DNA of 48,828 bases from JAKSCF01 sp028279945. GTDB taxonomy: Bacteria; Bacillota; Clostridia; Peptostreptococcales; JAAYPU01. This document shows positions 8,539-16,344 of the stretch, in pieces (within the stretch, counting starts at the first letter, position 1; every line of letters starts with the position of its first letter). The stretch covers positions 1-48,828 of the forward strand of contig JANQMT010000165.1 of assembly GCA_028279945.1 (NCBI GenBank), in the 5' to 3' direction. The notes beneath the pieces were generated by a model that had not been told where the DNA came from, ran no database searches, and saw nothing but the letters and a program-made list of their open reading frames with translations. The position numbers and the translations under genes were made by a program.

Positions 8539-8745
8539 CTACTTGATAATGAAGATTTTTATGATATCATTATTCTTAATTTTTTCATTTCTTACAGTTA
8601 AACGTTCATTCATCACTACACTGACTTCATTTTTATTTAGATTAAGGTGTTTTAGTAAATCAAATAACCTACTTATGGAATTGTCTTCTAAAAATACGAC
8701 ATCTGTCTCTTTTTTTGAATCAACAATAAAAATACTTATCTTCAT
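8539..8745 (-). CDS. Small ThiS/MoaD-like beta-grasp protein lacking a C-terminal GG
   Basis: 68 aa, 18 bp downstream of the LarA-family gene, with AAAGGAT before its ATG. The layout resembles ThiS: an opening strand MKISIFIVD, a central helix ISRLFDLLKHLNL, then SVVMNERLTVRNEKIKNNDIIKIF matching the ThiS pattern in which D-x-I-x-I-F precedes the terminus. Functional sulfur carriers end in GG; this one ends IIK then stop, so thiocarboxylation looks impossible as read. It may be a regulatory or structural beta-grasp protein, or a subunit of the neighbouring enzyme. The fold assignment rests on pattern similarity only. Confidence 0.6.
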   Translation of the reverse strand: MKISIFIVDSKKETDVVFLEDNSISRLFDLLKHLNLNKNEVSVVMNERLTVRNEKIKNNDIIKIFIIK

Positions 8746-8763
8746 TACTTTTTTATCCTTTTA

Positions 8764-10020
8764 TTATAATTGGTTTTCTAATTTGGGAAGGGTTGATCCT
8801 GCAGAAGGCATCACAAGTATTTTCGAATCTTTTCCCAATTTCAGTAATGCTGAATGGATGGCTTCTTGGACTGTTTTAAAGGGTATCAGGTTAATGTTCC
8901 GCACCAATTCTTCTTTTAAATCCGATACCATATAAATCTGAGTATCTTGCAAAATCATAGCAATGGCTGCTGCTTTGTGACCTCCCAGCTTAAAGTTCTT
9001 TTGAATCTCTTTTATCATTTCTCTCGGAGACATGTTGAGCATCCATTCTTCAAAAGTTTTTTCTCCAAATTCTTCTTTTGCTGATGCACACAGAATGATA
9101 ATACCGCCTTTTTTAACAGCGTGTTTTGCATTATCCAGACCTTTTTGTGATTGATATATGTTAATATCTTTTGGGAAACCTCCGGGAGAGACAACGACGA
9201 TATCTGCTTGTTCTGTCATTTTTATGCCATACATTTGATCCAATACACAACACCCTTCTCTGTGTGCATGGATATAATGTCCCGAAACTGCTTTTACAAT
9301 TTTCTTTTTATCGTCCAATACAACATTGACTATAAAGTCGATTTTGATATATTCCCCTGCTTCATCAATATCTTGACGTACAGGATTTGTTTTAAGATTT
9401 CCGGCATATGCTTCTGAATGAATCATATTAGAATGGTTGACTTGTATAGCATCATGGCTGGATACACCCGGCATTAATGCCTTAGCACCTCCTGAGTAGC
9501 CGGCAAAATAATGGTACTCAATATTACCCATGCATATAATCCGATCTGCTTTTACAACGGGCTCAAATATATCTACCGGTGTACCATTTTTGCAACGGCC
9601 TAGGTTAACACATTGATCCATATCACTATCTATTATTTTTATATCGGAATGATATATTTCATCACCTACCAGGGCCTTCTTTTCGTCATCCGTATGAGGC
9701 CTATGACTTCCCAAAGCCAACACTATAGTAATGTCTTTTTCTTCAATATCTGCTTTTTTTAGTTCATCTATAACCGGAGGTAATGCAATTTGACTTGGCA
9801 TAGGCCGTGTGATATCACTTGTTACAATAACGATTTTTTCACCTTTTCGTACAATATTTTTTAACCGGTCTGTCCCAATAGGGTTTTCTAAGGATCTTTT
9901 CACTTCTGCTTCACCTGTCAACTCAAACTTTATGTCGTTGGGAAGCAGTTCACCCATATAGTTATTTTGAGCTATTTCAAACTCTACAGTTCCTTTTCCA
10001 TATTTCAATTCAAATTTCAT
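8764..10020 (-). CDS. LarA-family nickel-pincer racemase/epimerase
   Basis: 418 aa, the usual LarA length. Family features: TSDITRPMP (about 66), ALGSHRPHT (about 103-111, proton-relay His), and YFAGYSGGAKALMPG followed by a histidine in VNHSN. In lactate racemase the Lys of this GGxK motif holds the pyridinium bisthiocarboxylate nickel cofactor. LarA homologues racemise various 2-hydroxy acids, including malate. The gene directly upstream encodes malic enzyme (34 bp gap), so D-/L-malate interconversion is an attractive inference. No larB, larC or larE cofactor genes are in the window. I leave the symbol blank because lactate is not supported by context. Confidence 0.85.
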   Translation of the reverse strand: MKFELKYGKGTVEFEIAQNNYMGELLPNDIKFELTGEAEVKRSLENPIGTDRLKNIVRKGEKIVIVTSDITRPMPSQIALPPVIDELKKADIEEKDITIVLALGSHRPHTDDEKKALVGDEIYHSDIKIIDSDMDQCVNLGRCKNGTPVDIFEPVVKADRIICMGNIEYHYFAGYSGGAKALMPGVSSHDAIQVNHSNMIHSEAYAGNLKTNPVRQDIDEAGEYIKIDFIVNVVLDDKKKIVKAVSGHYIHAHREGCCVLDQMYGIKMTEQADIVVVSPGGFPKDINIYQSQKGLDNAKHAVKKGGIIILCASAKEEFGEKTFEEWMLNMSPREMIKEIQKNFKLGGHKAAAIAMILQDTQIYMVSDLKEELVRNINLIPFKTVQEAIHSALLKLGKDSKILVMPSAGSTLPKLENQL

Positions 10021-10054
10021 ACCATCATCCCTTTATTCTTTTTAATTGAGGCGT

Positions 10055-11227
10055 TTATATTCTTGCTACACCGGAACTAACGGCTGCATCATACACTGCT
10101 TTGGACACGGTATCTCCTACTCGAGGGTCAAATGCAGCTACAATAATATACGCCTCGTTAAGCGCTTCATCTTTGATTAAGGATGCAAGGGCATGTGCTG
10201 CCGCTTTCTTCATTTCTTCATTGATATCACTGGCTTTTGCATCCAAAGCACCTCTGAATATTCCCGGAAAAGCAAGTACATTATTGATTTGGTTTGCAAA
10301 ATCAGATCGTCCTGTGCCGACGACTCTCGCACCGCCTTCTTTTGCAATGTCAGGGAGAATTTCAGGATCGGGATTTGCCATAGGAAGCACAATAGCGTTT
10401 TCATTCATACTTGCTACCATTTCTTTGGTCACGATATTTTTAACGGATACGCCAATAAAAACATCTGATCCCACCATTGCATCTGCCAGGCTGCCTCTTA
10501 TTCTTTCCTCATTTGTTGTATCGGCTATTTCTTGGTGGACCCAATTTGAATATTTTTTATCTCTTGTGAGTATGCCTTTGCTGTTGCATACGATGATATT
10601 TTTAACACCCATACTCATCAGCATTTTTGTAATGGCTGCTCCTGCTGCTCCTGCTCCGCTCATCACTACTTTTATATCTTCAAATTTTTTGTCAACAATC
10701 TTAAGGGCATTGATTAATCCTGCTATTACAACCACCGCCGTACCATGCTGATCATCATGAAAAACAGGTATATCCAGCTCTTCTTTTAGTCTTCTCTCAA
10801 TTTCTGCACATCTAGGTGAAGCTATATCCTCCAGATTAATGCCTCCAAATACAGGTTCTATCATTTTAACCGTCTGTATAATATCCTCTACATCTTTTGA
10901 GGGGATACAAATAGGAAATGCATCCACACCTGCAAATGCTTTAAATAATACTGCTTTTCCTTCCATTACAGGCAGTGATGCTTCAGGGCCAATATCTCCA
11001 AGCCCCAAAACAGCCGATCCATCCGTTACAACCGCTACCATATTGCCTTTTGCAGTGTACTTATACACATCATCTTTATTTTTGTGAATCACCCTGCAAG
11101 GTTCTGCAACTCCTGGTGTATAAGCTGTAGACATATCGTATTTTGTCTCAACGGAAACAGTACTTTTTACTTCTATTTTTCCTCTCCATCCTTCATGGAG
11201 CTTTAGCGCTTCTTCTTGTATGTTCAT
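10055..11227 (-). CDS. NAD(P)-dependent malic enzyme
   Basis: 390 aa, typical of the short bacterial malic enzymes. Motifs: TAYTPGVAEPC (about 35-45), TDGSAVLGLGDIGPEASLPV (about 68-87), catalytic Lys in MEGKAVLFKAFAGVDAFPI, metal-binding FGGINLEDI and VFHDDQHGTAVV, Rossmann GAGAAGAAI, and ANPDPEI. It decarboxylates L-malate to pyruvate and CO2 with reduction of NAD(P). It lies between the sucD-like gene and the LarA-family gene in one operon, so malate is presumably an intermediate or feed for this pathway. Cofactor preference cannot be read safely. Confidence 0.93.
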   Translation of the reverse strand: MNIQEEALKLHEGWRGKIEVKSTVSVETKYDMSTAYTPGVAEPCRVIHKNKDDVYKYTAKGNMVAVVTDGSAVLGLGDIGPEASLPVMEGKAVLFKAFAGVDAFPICIPSKDVEDIIQTVKMIEPVFGGINLEDIASPRCAEIERRLKEELDIPVFHDDQHGTAVVVIAGLINALKIVDKKFEDIKVVMSGAGAAGAAITKMLMSMGVKNIIVCNSKGILTRDKKYSNWVHQEIADTTNEERIRGSLADAMVGSDVFIGVSVKNIVTKEMVASMNENAIVLPMANPDPEILPDIAKEGGARVVGTGRSDFANQINNVLAFPGIFRGALDAKASDINEEMKKAAAHALASLIKDEALNEAYIIVAAFDPRVGDTVSKAVYDAAVSSGVARI

Positions 11228-11263
11228 CTGATATCACTCCTTAAATTGTTTAATATCACAATA

Positions 11264-12136
11264 TTAAAACTTTAATTCTTTTAAAATCTCAATAATATGT
11301 GCCGTACTTTCAGCTATATGAACCCCTGCTGCTGCCAATAGTTTCTCTTTATTTTCCGCACTTCCCGTACCATCAGCCGCTACGATTGCACCTGCATGCC
11401 CCATACTTTTTCCCTTTGGAGCATTTTTACCTGCAATTAATGCGACTACCGGCTTTGTAACATTTTTGAGGATATACGCTGCAGCAAGTTCCTCTTCATT
11501 TCCTCCGATCTCACCAATGATGACGATGGCTTTCGTTTGCTCATCTTCTTCAAGCAGCGGCAATAGTTCAACAAATGTTGACCCTGGAATCATATCGCCG
11601 CCAACACCTATACAAGTGGATTGCCCAATACCATGGTTGGTCATCATAAACACGGTCTCATAGCAGTTGGTTGCACTTCTTGACATAATGCTTACATTGC
11701 CTTCTGAGAATATTCTGTGTGCCATAAATCCGGCTTTCGCTTTTCCCGGTGATATGACCCCAAATGAATTAGGCCCAATGACTCTGCAGCCTTTATTTTT
11801 AGCAGCATGATAAACTCCCATCATATCCTTAACCGGAACATGTTCAGCAATTGTGACAATCAGTTCTATACCTGCATCCATTGCTTCATATACACCTGCT
11901 GCAGTGAACTTTGCAGGCACAAACAGTATGGAAGTATTGGCATCGGTAGCTTCAACCGCTTCTTTTACCGTATCAAATACGGGCACTCCTAATATCTCTT
12001 GTCCCCCTTTCCCCGGTGTAACCCCTGCTACTACATTTGTGCCGTATTCAAGCATTTGTTCTGTATGGAATGTTCCTTCTCTTCCCGTTATCCCTTGTAC
12101 AATCAGCCGGGTATTTTTATCCACTAGTATGCTCAT
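11264..12136 (-). CDS. sucD: Succinyl-CoA synthetase alpha-like subunit of an ADP-forming acid-CoA ligase
   Basis: 290 aa, full length. CoA-binding start (LIVQGITGREGTFHTEQM), phosphohistidine motif MGHAGAI near residue 243, and GQSTCIGVGGDMIPGSTF are conserved. Two segments normally near-invariant in true SucD are altered: GPNCPG is GPNSFG and SRSGTLTYE is SRSATNCYE, so the acid may not be succinate. The gene overlaps the sucC-like gene at TAATG, meaning translational coupling. With it, the protein would make ATP from an acyl-CoA produced by the upstream aldehyde dehydrogenase. Confidence 0.85.
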   Translation of the reverse strand: MSILVDKNTRLIVQGITGREGTFHTEQMLEYGTNVVAGVTPGKGGQEILGVPVFDTVKEAVEATDANTSILFVPAKFTAAGVYEAMDAGIELIVTIAEHVPVKDMMGVYHAAKNKGCRVIGPNSFGVISPGKAKAGFMAHRIFSEGNVSIMSRSATNCYETVFMMTNHGIGQSTCIGVGGDMIPGSTFVELLPLLEEDEQTKAIVIIGEIGGNEEELAAAYILKNVTKPVVALIAGKNAPKGKSMGHAGAIVAADGTGSAENKEKLLAAAGVHIAESTAHIIEILKELKF

Positions 12137-13281
12137 TATTGCGTCCTCCTTTTGCTAAGTTCTGCAACACCTTCTCTTAATCCATCTACTGATACTACAC
12201 CGTAATTTATAGAATTTATTATATTGACGCCTAAATCTTTATTGGTCCCTTCAAGCCTTACGATGACACATTTTCCCTCCGGCTGTGCTTCCATAGCAAT
12301 TTTTACCCCTTCTGCAACCTCATTACATCTGGTAATACCGCCAAATATGTTAATATACAGGTATCTGATATCATCATTGGATAATACAATTCTTATTGCC
12401 TCTTTAATACGGTCTGCTGTTGCACCTCCACCTAAGTCAAGAGCTGCTCCTACTTGCATTCCGGCTTTTGAAATAAGGTCAATACTCGACATGAGCATTC
12501 CGGAGCCGTTACTAATAACAGCAACATCTCCTTTTTCTTCAATAGGAATGTATAATAATCTAAATTTTCTTGCCTCAAGCACAAGTTCTTCTTCTTGGAT
12601 TTCATCTCTATATTCTATAACTCTTGGCTGTCTATATAATGCGCTGTCGTCAATGTCAACCTTTCCATCAAGGGCAATTAATGCATGATCTTCTGTTATG
12701 ATCAATGGATTTATTTCTGCCAGCATGGCGTCTGTTGACTTGAACATTTCATATAAGTTGGATATAAGGCTGTATAGAGGTTTGACCAAAGCTTTGTTGA
12801 CACCGCTTTTATTGACGATATATTGAATATCATGTTGATGGATTCCAATCATAGGATCAATCGCTGCTTTTACAATTGCATCCGGATTGGTTACTGCTGT
12901 CTCTTCTATGTCAACACCGCCTTCTGCACTAAAAATAATCATAGGTGTTTTAGTAAGTCTGTCCAGCATAATGCTTAAATACAGCTCTTTAATGCCTGAC
13001 GCTTTTTCAACAATCATCAGTTTGTTAACTTTATGTCCTTTTAAATCACTCAATAATAATTTGTCGGATATGGTTTCAATATCATGGACATTATCAGCGA
13101 ACCGAATACCGCCTGCTTTCCCTCTACCGCCGACTTGAACCTGGGCCTTTACAACTAAAGGAAACCCCAGATCTTTAATTTTATCTTCAATATTTACAAG
13201 ACTATCAATCACAACACCATTCATTACAGGTATTCCAAATTTATCAAAAGTTTCTCTTGCTTGATACTCCATAAATTTCAT
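12136..13281 (-). CDS. sucC: Succinyl-CoA synthetase beta-like subunit of an ADP-forming acid-CoA ligase
   Basis: 381 aa with an N-terminal ATP-grasp domain (EYQARETFDKFGIPV, VKAQVQVGGRGKAGGI) and a C-terminal CoA-ligase domain (ISNGSGMLMSSIDLI, ALDLGGGATADRI, NIFGGITRCNEVAEG, VRLEGTNKDLG). The family segment ANFLDVGGGA reads GAALDLGGGA, losing the usual Asn, and the nucleotide-side segment around ALDGKVDIDDSALYRQP is intact. It pairs with the overlapping alpha-like gene to conserve energy by substrate-level phosphorylation. Altered positions in both subunits suggest specificity for an acid other than succinate, or simply a divergent lineage. Confidence 0.85.
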   Translation of the reverse strand: MKFMEYQARETFDKFGIPVMNGVVIDSLVNIEDKIKDLGFPLVVKAQVQVGGRGKAGGIRFADNVHDIETISDKLLLSDLKGHKVNKLMIVEKASGIKELYLSIMLDRLTKTPMIIFSAEGGVDIEETAVTNPDAIVKAAIDPMIGIHQHDIQYIVNKSGVNKALVKPLYSLISNLYEMFKSTDAMLAEINPLIITEDHALIALDGKVDIDDSALYRQPRVIEYRDEIQEEELVLEARKFRLLYIPIEEKGDVAVISNGSGMLMSSIDLISKAGMQVGAALDLGGGATADRIKEAIRIVLSNDDIRYLYINIFGGITRCNEVAEGVKIAMEAQPEGKCVIVRLEGTNKDLGVNIINSINYGVVSVDGLREGVAELSKRRTQ

Positions 13282-13287
13282 TATCTT

Positions 13288-14655
13288 TTACCCCCATATT
13301 TCTTCGTCTGTTGGCTGCTTTGAATCTTCAATTACGGTTGCTATCCTAGTAATATTGATTAAATGTTTATAATCTAAGTTTTCTGAGATGCTGTTATTGC
13401 CCCATGAACCACAACCTAAGGTGGTGGTTGCAGCAAGCCCATTATTAAAGCTTCCTCCATTCATGGTTGCACAAATTTGGTTTACCAATAGTCTGCTGAC
13501 CGTCAATTTTTCTCCTGCATATTCTAAATGCTTTTTATCATTTGAATGAATGGCTGCAGAATGGCCTTTACCTTCAATCTCAAGATTGGCTTGGGCTATC
13601 TCCACGGCTTCTTCAAACGTTTCATACTTTTTAATGCCAATGACAGAACACATTTTTTCTTTACACAATATATCTTCTTTTCCTTTTCCGGTTACCTCTA
13701 CTGCTATAACCGTTGTCCCTTCCGGAATATTGACACCTACAAATTTTGCCACATCTTCAGTTGTCTGACCAATGGCATGTCGGTTCATGACGCCTTTTTC
13801 ATCAAAAAGCGAATTTCTTAGTTTTTCTTTATCGCTTTCATGATTAATGTAGAAAGCACCATTGGCTTTTAATTCATCTACCATTGCATCGAAATCATCT
13901 TCATGTACAATAATCATTTGCTCACCGGAGCATATAATTCCATTATCAAATGTTCTGCCGGTAATTATTTTGGGCACTACTTCCTTAAAGTCAACATCTC
14001 TATCAACAATACACTGTACATTTCCGGCACCTACTCCATATGCAGGTTTTCCGCTTGAATAGGCAGCTTTAACCATTCCCATTCCACCTGTTGCTACCAC
14101 CACATCCACTTTTTCCATTAATTCATTGGTTAACTCTACAGATGGTTCTTCAATGGTTTGAATCAGATTTTCGGGTACACCTAATTTTTTTAAGTTTTCA
14201 TTGATTAATTCTACGGTATATAAAGCACATCTTTTGGCTCTTGGATGGGGTGCAATGATGATTGTATTTCTTCCTTTTAGGGCAAACATGGCATTACACA
14301 TAGGTGTAACAATTGGATTCGTACATGGTGTAACCGCACCTACTACACCCATTGGCTTTGCTATTTTTATAAGGCCGTTTTCTTTATCTTCTTCTATGAT
14401 TCCAACTGATTTTTTATCTCTTAAATGGTTCCAAATAATTCTTGCTTTACCTTGATTCTTCTTTACTTTATGCTCATAAACGCCCATTCCGGTCTCTTCA
14501 AATGCCATTTTGGCAAGTATTTCTGCATTATCATATACGGTTTTAGCTATCACCTTAACGATTTTATCCACTGCTTCCTGAGAAAAACTTTCAATCTTTT
14601 TTTGTGCTGTTTTAGCATTCATGATCATTAAATCCATCATGTTTTTATCGTTCAT
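13288..14655 (-). CDS. CoA-acylating aldehyde dehydrogenase (succinate-semialdehyde or sulfoacetaldehyde dehydrogenase type)
   Basis: 455 aa, of the EutE/PduP/SucD (Clostridium kluyveri type) acylating family. Key segments: PMGVVGAVTPCTNPIVTP (about 108), cofactor-binding VATGGMGMVKAAYSSGKPA (about 195), and catalytic Cys in FDNGIICSGEQ (about 245). The C-terminal GGSFNNGLAATTTLGCGSWG is also family-typical. It would oxidise an omega-acid aldehyde to its acyl-CoA with NAD(P). The aminotransferase upstream (32 bp) would make the aldehyde, and the SucCD-like ligase downstream (6 bp) would use the acyl-CoA. Succinate semialdehyde from 4-aminobutyrate is the default reading; sulfoacetaldehyde from taurine is the main alternative. 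It lacks a microcompartment-targeting extension. Confidence 0.82.
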   Translation of the reverse strand: MNDKNMMDLMIMNAKTAQKKIESFSQEAVDKIVKVIAKTVYDNAEILAKMAFEETGMGVYEHKVKKNQGKARIIWNHLRDKKSVGIIEEDKENGLIKIAKPMGVVGAVTPCTNPIVTPMCNAMFALKGRNTIIIAPHPRAKRCALYTVELINENLKKLGVPENLIQTIEEPSVELTNELMEKVDVVVATGGMGMVKAAYSSGKPAYGVGAGNVQCIVDRDVDFKEVVPKIITGRTFDNGIICSGEQMIIVHEDDFDAMVDELKANGAFYINHESDKEKLRNSLFDEKGVMNRHAIGQTTEDVAKFVGVNIPEGTTVIAVEVTGKGKEDILCKEKMCSVIGIKKYETFEEAVEIAQANLEIEGKGHSAAIHSNDKKHLEYAGEKLTVSRLLVNQICATMNGGSFNNGLAATTTLGCGSWGNNSISENLDYKHLINITRIATVIEDSKQPTDEEIWG

Positions 14656-14687
14656 TTTATGTCCTCCTGTTTTTTTATTTTTGTAAT

Positions 14688-16037
14688 TTATTTGGAAAAT
14701 AATTGAATGGCATCTTCAAGAATATCCAAGCCGGCTTTGATTTGTTCATCTGTGGTTACAAGGGGCATTAACATTCTAACCATCTGATTATAGGAACCTG
14801 CATTCTTAAGAATCAGTCCATTATATTTGCATTCGTTAAGAACATTCGCTGCTATAACCGGATCCGGCTCTTTAGTGTTGCGGTCTTTAACAAATTCTAT
14901 TGATAGCATGGCACCTGTCCCACGATAAGTCCCAATAGATTCATATTTATCCAACCACTCTGCAAACTTAGCCATGCATTTTTCACCAATTCTATTGGCT
15001 TTATCGGCATAATTGTCTCTTTCAAGAATTTCCAAGCTTTTTAAAGCCGAAGCACATGCTATTGGATTTCCTCCATAAGTTCCACCGATTTCTCCGGGCT
15101 CAAGTGCTTCCATAATCTCTTCTCTGGCTGTCACTGCACTGATAGGAAGTCCACCTGCAATGGATTTAGCACTTACTAAAATATCTGCATATACACCCTC
15201 TTCTTCCCAGTATTCTGTTGCAAACATTTTGCCGGTTCTGCAATATCCGGTTTGAACCTCGTCCGCCATAAGCAAAATACCATGCTGGTCACAAATTCTT
15301 CTTAATTCTTTAATAAATTCAGCGGGAGGTTTTACAAAACCGCCTTCTCCTTGAAGGGGTTCGATAATAATGGCTGCAACATGATTAGGTGAGACATAAT
15401 CCACTAACATGTATTCCAATTTCTCCACATAGTATTGAACCAATTCTTCTTTGGGAATACTTGTGTGGGTTCTATATTCATTTGGGAATTCTGCTCTGTG
15501 AACCCCAGGGGCTAATGGCATAAAACCTGCTTTAAATATTTGACCGCTTGTCAGGGTCATTGACATAAACGTTCTCCCATGAAAGCCGCCCGAAAATGCA
15601 ATGATTTCTGATCTTTTTGTATATTTTCTAGCGATTTTAACGGCATTGTCATTCGCTTCGGAACCGCTGTTAAAAAATGCTGTTCTCTTCTTAAACCTCC
15701 CCGGCGTGATCCGGTTTAGTTTATCCGCCAAGTCAATATACTCAGAATAGTGAATGGTATTGATTTGTGGATGGAAATATCTTTCAGCTTGATTTTGAAC
15801 AGCTTCTATAACTTCCGGATTACTGTAACCTATGTTTAGAACACCAATTCCGCCAACCCAATCCATGAAGATATTGCCGTCTAAATCCTGGATCATGGCA
15901 CCTTCACCTCTATGGATGACGCATGGCGTACCACATGCAATAGAGGAAGGAATAACCTCCATTCTTTTTTCAATTACTTTTTTAGATTTGGGTCCGGGCA
16001 ACTCAGTTACTATTTTAGGTAATGCATTCTTCAACAT
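14688..16037 (-). CDS. gabT: Class III omega-aminotransferase (4-aminobutyrate/taurine type)
   Basis: About 449 aa from the ATG at 16037. An ATG at 16064 is in frame, but the -24/-12 promoter predicts transcription starting about there, and GGAGG at 16048-16052 is well placed only for 16037. PLP features: FFNSGSEANDNAVKIA (about 110), FSGGFHGRTFMSM, Asp in LMADEVQTGYCRTG and Schiff-base Lys in VSAKSIAGGLP. It would move the amino group of an omega-amino acid to 2-oxoglutarate. It is the first gene of the operon feeding the acylating aldehyde dehydrogenase and SucCD-like ligase. GabT is the best fit; taurine:2-oxoglutarate aminotransferases belong to the same family and cannot be excluded. Confidence 0.82.
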   Translation of the reverse strand: MLKNALPKIVTELPGPKSKKVIEKRMEVIPSSIACGTPCVIHRGEGAMIQDLDGNIFMDWVGGIGVLNIGYSNPEVIEAVQNQAERYFHPQINTIHYSEYIDLADKLNRITPGRFKKRTAFFNSGSEANDNAVKIARKYTKRSEIIAFSGGFHGRTFMSMTLTSGQIFKAGFMPLAPGVHRAEFPNEYRTHTSIPKEELVQYYVEKLEYMLVDYVSPNHVAAIIIEPLQGEGGFVKPPAEFIKELRRICDQHGILLMADEVQTGYCRTGKMFATEYWEEEGVYADILVSAKSIAGGLPISAVTAREEIMEALEPGEIGGTYGGNPIACASALKSLEILERDNYADKANRIGEKCMAKFAEWLDKYESIGTYRGTGAMLSIEFVKDRNTKEPDPVIAANVLNECKYNGLILKNAGSYNQMVRMLMPLVTTDEQIKAGLDILEDAIQLFSK

Positions 16038-16073
16038 ATCTTCAACCTCCAATTTTATTGACATACATTATCA

Positions 16074-16091
16074 TCGCAATAATAGTGCCAA
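16074..16091 (-). promoter_or_regulatory. Sigma-54 (-24/-12) promoter of the aminotransferase operon
   Basis: On the minus strand TTGGCAC, 5 nt, TTGCGA matches the TGGCAC-N5-TTGC consensus with correct GG to GC spacing. It faces away from the adjacent sigma-54 activator gene. The start of transcription would fall near 16064. Confidence 0.85.
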
Positions 16092-16186
16092 ATTGAACAA
16101 TTCGTTTTATTAAACCCTTCAATCAAGGCACTCCAACCCTTTAAAGGCTTTTTATGTTTTAAGGCGTATGATTTTATATTGGGTTG

Positions 16187-16208
16187 AATTATTAATTTTT
16201 TAATAATT
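16187..16208. promoter_or_regulatory. Candidate activator-binding inverted repeat (enhancer)
   Basis: Perfect 9-bp arms AATTATTAA and TTAATAATT separated by TTTT, about 120 bp upstream of the sigma-54 start site, a typical enhancer distance. A related AT-rich sequence lies near 16290-16310. AT-richness makes chance occurrence possible. Confidence 0.4.
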
Positions 16209-16247
16209 ATTTTTTATTCACTGACTATTTGTTGAAAAATGCTTGTA

Positions 16248-16276
16248 TTTACAAGATGAAGAAGATGTATTAAAAT
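16248..16276 (+). promoter_or_regulatory. Sigma-A-type promoter for the sigma-54 activator gene
   Basis: TTTACA, 17-bp spacer, TAAAAT, about 70 bp before the ATG at 16345, which has AGGAGG in front of it. Confidence 0.55.
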
Positions 16277-16344
16277 ATTAATATAAGTATTAAATAATTA
16301 ATAATTTTCCAGTACTTTTAAGATCAACAGGAGGTATTATTATA

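Noticed and set aside
8543..8935. Plus-strand frame with hydrophobic start, opposite the ThiS-like gene and the end of the LarA-family gene
   Set aside because: The hydrophobic stretch is a mirror of AT-rich coding sequence on the minus strand; the minus-strand genes have RBSs and family motifs.
10101..10751. Long plus-strand frame (216 codons) opposite the malic enzyme gene
   Set aside because: It is the complement of a well-conserved enzyme gene, has no Shine-Dalgarno and no recognisable protein pattern.
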